From an uncultured Bacteroidota bacterium (GTDB lineage Bacteria; Bacteroidota; Bacteroidia; Flavobacteriales; UA16), in NCBI GenBank assembly GCA_902535565.1, contig CACAUH010000007.1:1-34345 (forward strand): 34,345 nt of DNA, given 5' to 3'. This document shows, in pieces, positions 15,346-23,193 of this stretch (the first letter of the stretch is position 1; each line of letters starts with the position of its first letter). The notes under the pieces are model-generated. The model did not search any database and had not been told where the DNA came from. It saw only the letters and a program-made list of their open reading frames with translations. The position numbers and the translations under genes were made by a program.

Positions 15346-16940
15346 CCAGTTTGCCCAGCGGTGCCTTTGCGGTGCCAAGTAAAGAAGATGCCCGCCTGTG
15401 GCGTGCATCTCTATTTCAGCATCTCGATGGTCTTGCCTTGAGCATCCTTTGTCCAGTTTTGAAGGAGCGGGGGATTCTCGATGCGCTTGCCTCTGAATCA
15501 GAAGTGGACGTCGATGATCTCGCCGCTCGCTTGGGGGCCAACCCAGGTTACTTGAATGTGGTGTGCAGGTTGCTGTCATCTCAGGGATGGCTGGTTCGCG
15601 AAGCGTCTCATGATCGGGTTCGTTTCTCGCGCTCCAATAAGCCAGGGTGGTCTGAATGGGTTGCGGGCATTTCCTCCGCGGCTCCGGTTCGGGATTGGCT
15701 TGCGGCTGCTGAGGGGATGTGGAACCGGCCTGATGACGCGTGGTCCAAAGAAGCGGAGATTGCGTGGATCAATGCAGTGAAGGCGTTTGAACGTGCAAAG
15801 GGTACGCCTTGGGAATCGCATGTTGAAGGGGCACTCGTGGCCCCTTGGCTCGTGTCCATTGGAACGGCTCACGGAACCGCTGCAATGGCGGATTGGAGAG
15901 AACTTGATTTGGCCTTGAATGGGATGCACCCTTCGCGGCGGGAGGCGGCGATTGGGGCTTTGAATGCGCTTGGGTTTATGGGCACGGAACGGGGGTCATT
16001 TTTCCTCGCGCGTGCTGCGGCTTTTGGTGTGACGACATCGTATATCCGAACCTTCCTCTGGGCGGATGAATTGCTTTTTGGAGATGGGGGAAGGCTGTGG
16101 CGCACTGAGCCAGGCGATGCGGAAATCCACGTGGACAGGACATTGAACGTTTGGGGCAGCGGCGGAGCCCATGGCGCGTATTTCCGACACTTGGATGAAG
16201 TGGTTCGCTCCATTTTTGATGCGCCGTTGGCGAGTCAGCCCAAAGGGCTTTGCGATATGGGTTGCGGCAACGGAGCCTTGCTTCTGCATCTGGAAGATTT
16301 CATTCGACGGGAAACGCTTCGCGGCAGGCACCTTGAGACCCACCCTTTGGTTTTGGTAGGTGCGGATTTTAATCAAGCTGCACTGGATGCCACATCTGAA
16401 CACTTTGTTCAAGAAGGGGTCGCCGGTCATTTTCTTTGGGGAGACATCGGTGACCCCGATCGTTTGGATCGGGATTTGAAACAGGCCCACGGCGTGGCCC
16501 TTGGGGACCTGCTCAACGTCCGTTCTTTTCTCGACCACAACCGCATCTTCAACCGGCCCAGTGCCCAGCGAAAGGCGTGGGCCGCAACAACGGGCGCCTA
16601 TGTGTTCCGTGGCGAGCGGTTGCTTGCCAGAGATGTCGAGCAGAGTCTTAAGGAACATTTTGAAAAGTGGCAGCCCCATGTTGCTCGCTTTGGGCTGTTG
16701 GTCATCGAGTTGCACACGATGTCTCCGGCAGAAGCGGCAGAGCGTCACGGTCGGATGCCCGCCACAGCATATGATGCTACGCACGGTTTCACGGATCAGT
16801 ATATCGTAGAAGTGCCCGTTTACGACGCCATGGCTGCGGAGGCGGGATTGCGCAAGGTGGAGTCTTTGTCTCGGACCTTTCCCCGGTCTCTCCCGGCCAC
16901 AGTAAGCCTTCGTTATTTCCGTGGAGAAAGCTTGGGCTGA
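15339..16940 (+). CDS. SAM-dependent methyltransferase with winged-helix segments (AprA-MT-like)
   Basis: The 533-residue protein has a winged-helix, dimerisation-like N-terminus (about 30-100, DDLAARLGANPGYLNVVCRL), a second helix-turn-helix-like stretch at about 188-226, and a class I SAM fold with motif I DMGCGNG (306-312) and a conserved-looking VGADFNQAALD (340-350). The C-terminal block IELHTM (456-461) and TAYDATHGFTDQYIVE (476-491) reminds me of the methyltransferase domains of AprA-type polyketide starter modules, one of which is known to need a mononuclear iron; His459, His482 and Gln487 could bind metal. That relation is from memory, not alignment. No PKS genes are near. The substrate is unknown. 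It stands alone on the plus strand. Confidence 0.65.
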   Translation: MLTSLPSGAFAVPSKEDARLWRASLFQHLDGLALSILCPVLKERGILDALASESEVDVDDLAARLGANPGYLNVVCRLLSSQGWLVREASHDRVRFSRSNKPGWSEWVAGISSAAPVRDWLAAAEGMWNRPDDAWSKEAEIAWINAVKAFERAKGTPWESHVEGALVAPWLVSIGTAHGTAAMADWRELDLALNGMHPSRREAAIGALNALGFMGTERGSFFLARAAAFGVTTSYIRTFLWADELLFGDGGRLWRTEPGDAEIHVDRTLNVWGSGGAHGAYFRHLDEVVRSIFDAPLASQPKGLCDMGCGNGALLLHLEDFIRRETLRGRHLETHPLVLVGADFNQAALDATSEHFVQEGVAGHFLWGDIGDPDRLDRDLKQAHGVALGDLLNVRSFLDHNRIFNRPSAQRKAWAATTGAYVFRGERLLARDVEQSLKEHFEKWQPHVARFGLLVIELHTMSPAEAAERHGRMPATAYDATHGFTDQYIVEVPVYDAMAAEAGLRKVESLSRTFPRSLPATVSLRYFRGESLG

Positions 16941-16978
16941 CTCGCCATTCTGGCGGTCGACCTTGGCTGCCTCGGTCT

Positions 16979-16997
16979 ATTTGGATTGAGTCTAAAT
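16979..16997. promoter_or_regulatory. 19-bp palindrome B, second copy of palindrome A
   Basis: ATTTGGA-N5-TCTAAAT, again one mismatch from ATTTAGA-N5-TCTAAAT. It shares GTCTAAATAA or a close variant with palindrome A (15149-15167). It lies 38 bases after the methyltransferase stop and faces a terminator-closed, gene-poor stretch. The imperfect element TCTATTTG (16976-16983, one mismatch to TAnnTTTG) overlaps it and could be a promoter -7 box on the plus strand. Confidence 0.45.
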
Positions 16998-17166
16998 AAA
17001 TACCTCAATGGGGGGATGTCGGGCACGGAGGACCTGTCGTTGGTTTGTGTCGTGTTGCAGCTTCCCGTGCTTGATTTGCCACAGGGGGTGCGCCCACGAC
17101 GGTGGGGCCTCCAACAGGAAGTGAATTGATTCAGCCCGGACCCTTTGGTCCGGGCTGGCTTTTTTA
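16998..17166 (+). ncRNA. Candidate small RNA or small-protein gene between palindrome B and a terminator
   Basis: About 170 bases lie between palindrome B and a strong intrinsic terminator, without an annotated gene. The stretch can fold: GCACGG with CCGTGC (a long-range stem) and CCCAC-GACG-GTGGG. Operator plus short transcript plus terminator is how metal-responsive small RNAs such as RyhB are built. Two short plus-strand frames also exist: 17008-17124 (38 codons, seven cysteines, MGGCRARRTC start) and 17016-17129 (37 codons, MSGTEDLSLV start). Neither has a well-spaced ribosome binding site. It may equally be just the 3' untranslated end of the methyltransferase mRNA. Confidence 0.25.
17132..17166 (+). 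terminator. Strong intrinsic terminator
   Basis: CAGCCCGGACC (17132-17142) and GGTCCGGGCTG (17147-17157) form a perfect 11-bp stem with a CTTT loop, followed by GGC-type bases and six Ts (from 17160). It acts on plus-strand transcripts only; there is no T-run on the minus side. The T-run overlaps the stop codon of the convergent BNR-repeat gene. It ends either the methyltransferase mRNA or the candidate small transcript before it. Confidence 0.9.
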
Positions 17167-20100
17167 TTCCTCCTTAAGAATTGTCCATGGGTGGCGAATT
17201 GTGCCTCCATCTGCCAAACTCAGCACCACAGTGTATTGACCTGGACTGAGAAAATCGTCACCGTCGAGGCTGCGCGGCACAAATGCAAGGGTTTGCCATC
17301 CGCGACGAATGGCTTTGAATTCAGCTTGGGAGATCACTTGGCCGGTGCTGTCTTCGGTTGAAATCTGGCAATCGCCACCTCGGGGAAGGAAGACGTTCAG
17401 TTGCACTTCCGGTTCCCAAGGGTCGCCCCAACCATAGCCGCGGTTGCCCCATCCTTCCCGCCATTCCAATTCGTCGGGTGCATTGAATTGTATTGTGGTC
17501 ATGTCCACTTTTGACCCTTCGCCGAGGCCTTCTGTGAGGGGGGCGATGTCCATCACCCATATGCTCCGGCCGTGGGTGCCAATGATCAGGTCATCTTCTC
17601 GTTCTTGGATGATCAGGTCATGTACAGGTACTCTGGGAAGGTCGGGGTGTGCCATCGACCAGGTTTGGCCAGCGTCCATGGAGACATACAGGCCGCCATC
17701 TGTTCCGCAAAAGAGCAGGCCCTCCACATCTTCGGATTCGGCAAGGGCGTTGATGGGTTCTGTAGGCAGGCCATCGACTTTGTTCCCGGTTCCCCCCAGG
17801 CGCGTCCACGTGTTGCCTGCGTCTTCCGAGACGAAGAGGTAGGGGGAGAAGTGATCGTGACGGTAGCCATTGAAAGTGGCATAGAGTCGGTCTGCCGCAT
17901 GGTGAGACCACAGGACTTCAGAGATCCATAGCGAGCGGTTGGGCGATGCGTTCGGAGCGGGTGGGGTGCGGTCCTCCCAAGTGTAGCCTCCGTCCATGCT
18001 CGTGTGGAGCAATCCATCATCGGAACCGACGGCGAGCCGGCCAAAGCGGAGGGGGCTTTCATTCAGCGAGGTGAGTGACCCGAAGGGAACATTTCCCTTC
18101 CGCGGCCCTCTGGTCAGATCGCCAGACATTGCTTCGAAATCCTCTCCTTTTGCCAAGGAACGGTGTACCCGGTTTGATGCCATGTACAAGACGTCTTGGT
18201 GGTGGCGTGACAGGAAAATGGGGGTTTGCCAATTCCAACGCAAGGGGGTTTCACCCAGTGTGTGCTTTGGGTGCAGATAGGCACGGTCGCCAGTCTGCTT
18301 GTTGGACCGCGCGTACCATCCGAATTGTGATCCTGTGTAGACCGTTTCGTTGTCGCGGGTGTCGACTTGGATTTGCATGCCGTCTCCACCGTTGAGTCGG
18401 TCGTAGGGGTAGTCTCCGGTCTGGTGCCATCGGGGGCTCGCTTCGTAGCCGCTCGGGCCGCGCCAAGTGCCGTTGTCTTGCAGGCCACCATAGATGCGGT
18501 AGGGTTCTGCGTTGTCCACTGCGACAGCATAGAATTGGCCCACCGCTGGCGAATTGCAGGAGGTCCAATGCTCTCCGCCGTCAAAGGTGACGTTGATGCC
18601 GCCGTCATTGCCATTGATTAGATGCAGGGGATTGGCAGGGTTGAACCAGATGTGGTGGTGGTCGACATGCACGTTGTCTTGGGCGATGGAGGACCAATTG
18701 GTACCGCCGTCGGTGCTTTCTAGCAAGGGGACACCGCCGATCACCAGGTGGTCTTCGTCAGTGGGGTCCACCTCGATGAGCCCGAAATAGTAGCAATAAC
18801 TGTAGCACACGTCATCAAGGCCCTCTTCGTGGGTTCGGATCCATTGGGCGGCGGACGCACCATCGGGGCCGCGGTGGACGGTTTCGCCTTTGAGCAGAGG
18901 CTGTGCTTGCCAACGGTATACCTCGGCCCCGATGATGGGGGGGTTAAACATTTCGGCATTGGCGTCGCCGAGGAAGTCAGCGAGTGCCTCAGGATCGAGA
19001 TCGCCATCGGCCACACTTTGGAACAGACTCTCAGCATTGGCGTCTTCCGGGAAGTCATTGCGCTCGAGAAAATCAGTCAAGGCAGCTGTGTCCAAGGCTG
19101 CAAATTCTTTTGCCTTCATGTCCCGGAAGTCCTTGGCTTCTAGCTCGTCTTCTTTCTCTTCATTCTCCGTTTCTGGTTTTTCGTTTTGGTTATCGACCAT
19201 CACGTACAGGCGGTTTGCGCCAGAGTGGTGGGCCAGGCCAATTCTCCCGATGCCCTTTTCAGCTGGAAAGCCATTGGCTTCTGTCGTGAGTCGAATCCAG
19301 CTGGCGCCACCATCGTTGGATTCAAAGACGCCGCTTCCAGGCCCTCCCTCGGTGAAGTCCCACGCGCGGCGGGTGCGGTCCCACAAGGCCACGTACAAGT
19401 GGTTTTGATTAGCGTTATCCACCACCACATCCACTGCACCTGCTGCCGGCCTTCCGGTTTGCGTGCCGTCCAGCAGGAGGTCCCAACTTCCGCCGGCTTC
19501 GGTCCACCTGTAAAGACCACGCTGTCCAGGGGATTCATTTTGATAGAGTGCGCCGAGGACCGCTGCATAGACGTTCCCTTCCGGTGTGAGTTCGATGCGT
19601 CCGATGTGATGGCTTTCGGTGAGCCCCATGTGCTGCCAGGTTTTGCCCCAGTCTTGGCTGCGGTATACGCCAATTCCCGCATAGCTAGAGCGGGAAGAAT
19701 TGACTTCGCCAGTGCCCGCCCAGAGAGTTTTGGAGGTCCAATCCACGGCGATGGCACCCAAGAAGATGACGGTCTCGTGATCGAAGAGCGATGTGAATGA
19801 AGTGCCATGGTCTGTGGTGTGCCAGAGTCCCCCTGTTGCATAGGCCACCACAAATTCAGAGGGGTCAGCGGGGTTGACAGCGAGGTCCACGACACGCCCG
19901 CTCATGACGGTGGGCCCGCCGCAACGTAAATTTAAGCCTGCAGTCCATGAGGCGGCGTCCAGCGCGGCATGGGCCTTTCCTGCTTCAAAGCGGTCAGAAG
20001 CCGGTGTTGGGGCAATTGCGTCCGTTTGGCGTCCGCGCTGGGCGTTGGCATTGGCAAACCAAAACAGGGCGGCCAACAAAAGGGTGTGGCGTAGGGTCAT
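17164..20100 (-). CDS. Secreted BNR/sortilin-like (VPS10-type) beta-propeller protein
   Basis: The 978-residue protein has a signal peptide (about 1-21, ending ANAQ) and then repeated Asp-box motifs of the S-x-D-x-G-x-T-W type, for example RSQDWGKTW (147-155), SNDGGASW (261-268), STDGGTNW (462-469), SMDGGYTW, SEDAGNTW and SMDAGQTW, which build a beta-propeller. Bacteroidota relatives are often annotated as glycosyl hydrolase or sortilin-like, but no catalytic activity can be assigned. An acidic helical insert at about 304-390 interrupts the repeats. No T9SS sorting tail is seen at the C-terminus. The ATG at 20100 overlaps the upstream gene's stop by four bases; 40 codons of open frame upstream of it are in that gene. 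Confidence 0.85.
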   Translation of the reverse strand: MTLRHTLLLAALFWFANANAQRGRQTDAIAPTPASDRFEAGKAHAALDAASWTAGLNLRCGGPTVMSGRVVDLAVNPADPSEFVVAYATGGLWHTTDHGTSFTSLFDHETVIFLGAIAVDWTSKTLWAGTGEVNSSRSSYAGIGVYRSQDWGKTWQHMGLTESHHIGRIELTPEGNVYAAVLGALYQNESPGQRGLYRWTEAGGSWDLLLDGTQTGRPAAGAVDVVVDNANQNHLYVALWDRTRRAWDFTEGGPGSGVFESNDGGASWIRLTTEANGFPAEKGIGRIGLAHHSGANRLYVMVDNQNEKPETENEEKEDELEAKDFRDMKAKEFAALDTAALTDFLERNDFPEDANAESLFQSVADGDLDPEALADFLGDANAEMFNPPIIGAEVYRWQAQPLLKGETVHRGPDGASAAQWIRTHEEGLDDVCYSYCYYFGLIEVDPTDEDHLVIGGVPLLESTDGGTNWSSIAQDNVHVDHHHIWFNPANPLHLINGNDGGINVTFDGGEHWTSCNSPAVGQFYAVAVDNAEPYRIYGGLQDNGTWRGPSGYEASPRWHQTGDYPYDRLNGGDGMQIQVDTRDNETVYTGSQFGWYARSNKQTGDRAYLHPKHTLGETPLRWNWQTPIFLSRHHQDVLYMASNRVHRSLAKGEDFEAMSGDLTRGPRKGNVPFGSLTSLNESPLRFGRLAVGSDDGLLHTSMDGGYTWEDRTPPAPNASPNRSLWISEVLWSHHAADRLYATFNGYRHDHFSPYLFVSEDAGNTWTRLGGTGNKVDGLPTEPINALAESEDVEGLLFCGTDGGLYVSMDAGQTWSMAHPDLPRVPVHDLIIQEREDDLIIGTHGRSIWVMDIAPLTEGLGEGSKVDMTTIQFNAPDELEWREGWGNRGYGWGDPWEPEVQLNVFLPRGGDCQISTEDSTGQVISQAEFKAIRRGWQTLAFVPRSLDGDDFLSPGQYTVVLSLADGGTIRHPWTILKEE

Positions 20101-20438
20101 TGCAGCTTGGGGTTGTTGAGGTGGCGATTTGCGTCGCGCCGGGTCTTTTTTTCGAGGTTGCGCTGAAAGGCCTCGCTGAGGTTGATTCCGGTCTGGTTGG
20201 CCAGGGCCACGAGAACCCACAGCACATCGGCCATCTCGTCGCCTAGGTCAAGTTCGGCGTCGGAGGGCTTTTCGCTTTGGTCGCCATATCGACGGGCGAT
20301 GATGCGGGCCATTTCTCCAACCTCTTCAGTGAGGATGGCCATGTTGGTGAGTTCGCTGAAGTACCGGACACCGATGGAGGTAATCCAGTCGTCCACTTGT
20401 GCCTGCACCTCTTTTAGGGTTGGGGATTGAGGGGTCAT
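20097..20438 (-). CDS. MazG-like nucleotide pyrophosphohydrolase
   Basis: The 113-residue protein belongs to the all-alpha NTP-pyrophosphatase (MazG/dCTPase) group, which hydrolyses (d)NTPs to monophosphates using Mg2+. The metal-binding acidic pattern is present as EEVGE (38-42) and, in the next helix, LGDEMADVLW (65-74). The exact nucleotide cannot be told. It overlaps dtd by four bases at its start and the BNR-repeat gene by four bases at its end. A dtd-MazG pairing is common in related genomes (from memory). Confidence 0.88.
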   Translation of the reverse strand: MTPQSPTLKEVQAQVDDWITSIGVRYFSELTNMAILTEEVGEMARIIARRYGDQSEKPSDAELDLGDEMADVLWVLVALANQTGINLSEAFQRNLEKKTRRDANRHLNNPKLQ

Positions 20439-20887
20439 TCTTTGTTTCGGGTGTCCATGGTGATGGTGATGGGACCGTCGTTGATGAGGTCCACCTCCAT
20501 CATGGCGCCAAACCGGCCGGTGGCGACAGGGCGTTTGAGATGGTCCTCCAGTTGGCGGACGAACCGTTCGTAGAGGGGGATGGCCGTTTCGGGTCGCGCT
20601 GCGTGCACGAAGCTGGGCCTTGCGCCTTTCTTGTATTTGGCGTGAAGTGTGAATTGGCTTACGACCAGTGCTCCTCCGTCGATGTCGGTCAGGGTCCGGT
20701 TCATTTTGCCTTCATCGTCGGAAAAAATCCGCAAGGCGGCCACCTTGGCGGCCAGCCAATCTGCATCGGCCTCCGCGTCCTCAGCATGAACGCCGAGCAA
20801 CACCATCACGCCGGTTCCGCATGTGCCGATGGTTTCGCCATTTGTGCGCACTTCGGCTCGGCTTACCCGTTGGACCACGACTCTCAT
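20435..20887 (-). CDS. dtd: D-aminoacyl-tRNA deacylase
   Basis: Dtd removes D-amino acids (and glycine from tRNA-Ala) mistakenly attached to tRNA. The 150-residue protein begins MRVVVQRVSRAEV, has the SQFTL motif (77-81) and NDGPIT (136-141), which contains the Gly-cisPro pair that enforces chiral selection. KGARPSF (87-93) is also typical. Length is exact for the family. It is upstream of the MazG-like gene with a four-base overlap and nine bases downstream of the HExxH membrane protein gene, in one minus-strand series. Confidence 0.96.
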   Translation of the reverse strand: MRVVVQRVSRAEVRTNGETIGTCGTGVMVLLGVHAEDAEADADWLAAKVAALRIFSDDEGKMNRTLTDIDGGALVVSQFTLHAKYKKGARPSFVHAARPETAIPLYERFVRQLEDHLKRPVATGRFGAMMEVDLINDGPITITMDTRNKE

Positions 20888-20896
20888 GCGGGCAAA

Positions 20897-21598
20897 TTAA
20901 CCGCGAAGGTGTTGGGTCCACCTTGAGACGGTCTCGAAAGCCTGGTTTGCGTCCATCCAACTCTGCACCGTCCAATCCTCAAGAAACTGCGCGGGGCCGC
21001 CCCAACCGGATCCCAGAATGAATGACAGGGCAATTCCGTAGCCGAGAAGAAACGCGGTGGGCAGGAATGCGATCGTGAAGCCCCGTCCTGCAACACGGAA
21101 ATCTGTTTGTCGTGGATGCAGTTGACGAAGGTGGCCTGCAAGGCTGATTCCGAGCAGAAGTCCATACAATGCCCATTCGATTTTTTTGGGCAGGCCCATC
21201 ATCTGGACGAGCGCGATTTCGGCCAGCAAAAGCAGAGGGATGAAATAGGGGGCGAGATAAAGGAGCCAGTGGCCGGGAGGTTCGAATAAAACGTGTCCGC
21301 TTCCGTCTTCTCTCACCTTCATTTCTCGCACGGGAATCAAGGTTATCATGGCCACCATCGCGTGCAGGGCCTCATGCTCGATGGTGGTGATGAAACGTCC
21401 CCATCGGGCGTGTTTCCACCAGAAAAACCACAAGGTCACGGTGGCGGCCAGGGAGAGCCACAGGGGCCACCATGATTCGATGTTGAGGGAGCGGGCAAGA
21501 GACAGCACTCCCCGCCCAGCAGCAGGCAGACCTATCACGGCGAGCAAGCCCAAGGGCCATCGCAGGATGCTGAGTCCGATTCGAATGGTGTTCCTCAA
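20897..21598 (-). CDS. Membrane protein with HExxH motif (M50-like putative metallopeptidase)
   Basis: The 233-residue protein has about five or six hydrophobic helices. At 75-79 it has HEALH (in TTIEHEALHAMVAMIT), the zinc-binding HExxH pattern inside a membrane segment, as in M50 site-2-protease-type peptidases. No clear NPDG motif for the third zinc ligand was found, so proteolytic activity is unproven. The ATG overlaps the stop of the DUF389 gene by four bases. Substrate and role are unknown. Position beside dtd and the DUF389 gene does not suggest a pathway. Confidence 0.65.
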   Translation of the reverse strand: MRNTIRIGLSILRWPLGLLAVIGLPAAGRGVLSLARSLNIESWWPLWLSLAATVTLWFFWWKHARWGRFITTIEHEALHAMVAMITLIPVREMKVREDGSGHVLFEPPGHWLLYLAPYFIPLLLLAEIALVQMMGLPKKIEWALYGLLLGISLAGHLRQLHPRQTDFRVAGRGFTIAFLPTAFLLGYGIALSFILGSGWGGPAQFLEDWTVQSWMDANQAFETVSRWTQHLRG

Positions 21599-23073
21599 GG
21601 TTCGATTTCAGGGGCTTCGATGCTGACGTCGACATTCTCGGCTGAAGGCCAGCGTATTTGAAGCCATTCCGTCATGGATGCTTCGAGCGCCATTTTGGAT
21701 GCGGCGGTCAGCGAATCTGTCCACCCGATGACCAAGCGGTCTGTGCTGGTCACATTTTCCATACCATCGCGGGTTTCAACGGAAATTCGCCCCCACTGAA
21801 CAGATGCGACTTGCGGTTGAAAAGCGAGCAGTTCATTTCCGAGACTGGCTGGGAGTTGGGCGTCTTGGACGCGCCTGAACTCACCCTCTACCAAGGTCAG
21901 TTGGGCACGCAACTGAGAGAGCTCTTTGTCTTTGGCTGAGAGATCGCCATAGCTGCTCATCATTAGCTCGACTTGTTTTTGGAGGTCTTCGATGTCTGCT
22001 TCGTCTATGCTTGTTCGGAAGACGGACAAGGCCACGTGCGGGTGGGTATAGGCCAATTGTTTACGCCACTCTTGCTCTTGTTCGTCGGATATGGGGCGGC
22101 CGAGGATTTCCACTCGCAGTTCGGGCGGATCGAGGGTGCGGTCGATTTGGGAGCTGACGGAAGTTCCCATCAGCTTCATGTTGTTTTCGACAAATTCTCG
22201 CAAGGCAGCATCTTCTCTGCTTTCGACCACGATTCCGAAGAAGATCCATGCCGATGGACCGAGGAGAGCGAGGAAGAGCAGTGCGGACAAGCGCTTGTAT
22301 TTCCGTTCCACGGCGGGTTCGATGTAGTTCAGTGTCGGGAAACGGAGGTACCGGACCACCACCCAAGTCGACAGGGCAATCAGGGCCGTGTTGATGAGGA
22401 AGAGGTAGAATCCGCCGAAGAGGAAGTTCCATTCGCCATTGGCCAGTCCGTATCCGGCGGTGCACAAGGGCGGCATCAGTGCGGTTGCAATGGCCACACC
22501 AGGAATGACGTTGGACTTTTCCTTTCTGGAACCGGCGAGGATTCCGGCGAGGCCGCCAAACAATGCCACCACCACATCGAGTAGGGTGGGCTGGGTGCGC
22601 GAGAGCAGCTCGCTTGATGCTTCGTTGAGGGGCGATGTGAAGAAATACAGCGCGCTGGTCAAAATGGAAATCCCCACCGCGATGCTGAGGTTGCCCAAGG
22701 CATTTTTGAACGTTCCGGCATCATTCGTGCCCAATCCGAGTCCGAGTCCCATGATGGGTCCCATGAGCGGACTGATGAGCATGGCGCCAATCACGACTGC
22801 TGCAGAGTCTACGTTGAGTCCAATGGAGCAGATGACGATACTGAATACCAAGATCCACAGATTGAATCCCCGGAATTCAATGTCTTTTTTGATGCCGGAG
22901 ATCGTCTGTTCAGAATCGGCCAAGTCGATGATTCTGAATCGCGAAATGGCCAACGGGCGGAGCAGATCGGAAATGCTGCGCAGGACGCTTGATTGTGCGT
23001 CCGGTTGGTTGGATTTCGTTGTTCCTTCGTTTCCGTTTGGCTCGGTTGGCTTTGGGTGTTCCTCGTTGGACAT
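21595..23073 (-). CDS. DUF389 family membrane protein
   Basis: The 492-residue protein has an N-terminal hydrophilic tail (1-40), a six-or-so-helix membrane domain (about 70-310) with the DUF389 signature GAMLISPLMGPIMG (96-109), and a C-terminal soluble region (about 315-492) with a predicted helical, coiled-coil-like stretch near 375-425. DUF389 proteins have no established function. An open frame continues 140 codons upstream, but that part lies over the purL promoter and gene start on the other strand and looks non-coding. The ATG at 23073 (MSNEEHPKP) is therefore chosen. It leads the minus-strand series ending with the BNR-repeat gene. Confidence 0.88.
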   Translation of the reverse strand: MSNEEHPKPTEPNGNEGTTKSNQPDAQSSVLRSISDLLRPLAISRFRIIDLADSEQTISGIKKDIEFRGFNLWILVFSIVICSIGLNVDSAAVVIGAMLISPLMGPIMGLGLGLGTNDAGTFKNALGNLSIAVGISILTSALYFFTSPLNEASSELLSRTQPTLLDVVVALFGGLAGILAGSRKEKSNVIPGVAIATALMPPLCTAGYGLANGEWNFLFGGFYLFLINTALIALSTWVVVRYLRFPTLNYIEPAVERKYKRLSALLFLALLGPSAWIFFGIVVESREDAALREFVENNMKLMGTSVSSQIDRTLDPPELRVEILGRPISDEQEQEWRKQLAYTHPHVALSVFRTSIDEADIEDLQKQVELMMSSYGDLSAKDKELSQLRAQLTLVEGEFRRVQDAQLPASLGNELLAFQPQVASVQWGRISVETRDGMENVTSTDRLVIGWTDSLTAASKMALEASMTEWLQIRWPSAENVDVSIEAPEIEP

Positions 23074-23098
23074 GTGGATGTTCTGCGAAAAGGCGTGT

Positions 23099-23113
23099 AC
23101 AAAGGGCCCTTGT
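23099..23113. promoter_or_regulatory. Palindrome between the DUF389 gene and purL
   Basis: AAGGGCCCTT (23102-23111) is a perfect 10-bp palindrome, extended on both sides by ACA and TGT with one unpaired A. It sits in the 120-base divergent region, about 40 bases upstream of the purL -7 element. It may be an operator, but such GC palindromes can occur by chance. Confidence 0.25.
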
Positions 23114-23152
23114 CCCAAGTGTGAACATAGGCGTTCTGGCATCATGGCTCCG

Positions 23153-23160
23153 TACCTTTG
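23153..23160 (+). promoter_or_regulatory. Probable -7 promoter element of the purL operon
   Basis: TACCTTTG matches the Bacteroidota -7 consensus TAnnTTTG exactly. Transcription would start near 23167, giving a leader of about 27 bases to the purL ATG at 23194. A TTG codon at 23158, the first possible start in the frame, would lie within this element, which argues for the ATG. No clear -33 TTTG was found. Confidence 0.5.
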
Positions 23161-23193
23161 ACCAACGATTTCGCACCCCGACCCGTTCGCAAC

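Noticed and set aside
15996..16784. Minus-strand open frame of about 260 codons opposite the methyltransferase
   Set aside because: The sense strand carries the SAM motif and a full-length protein. The antisense translation has no recognisable features.
18931..19191. Acidic helical insert in the BNR-repeat protein (about residues 304-390) as a possible domain acquisition
   Set aside because: Related Bacteroidota sortilin-like proteins carry a similar Lys/Glu-rich insert followed by the same IIGAEVYR-type segment, as far as I recall, so it looks like a family feature.
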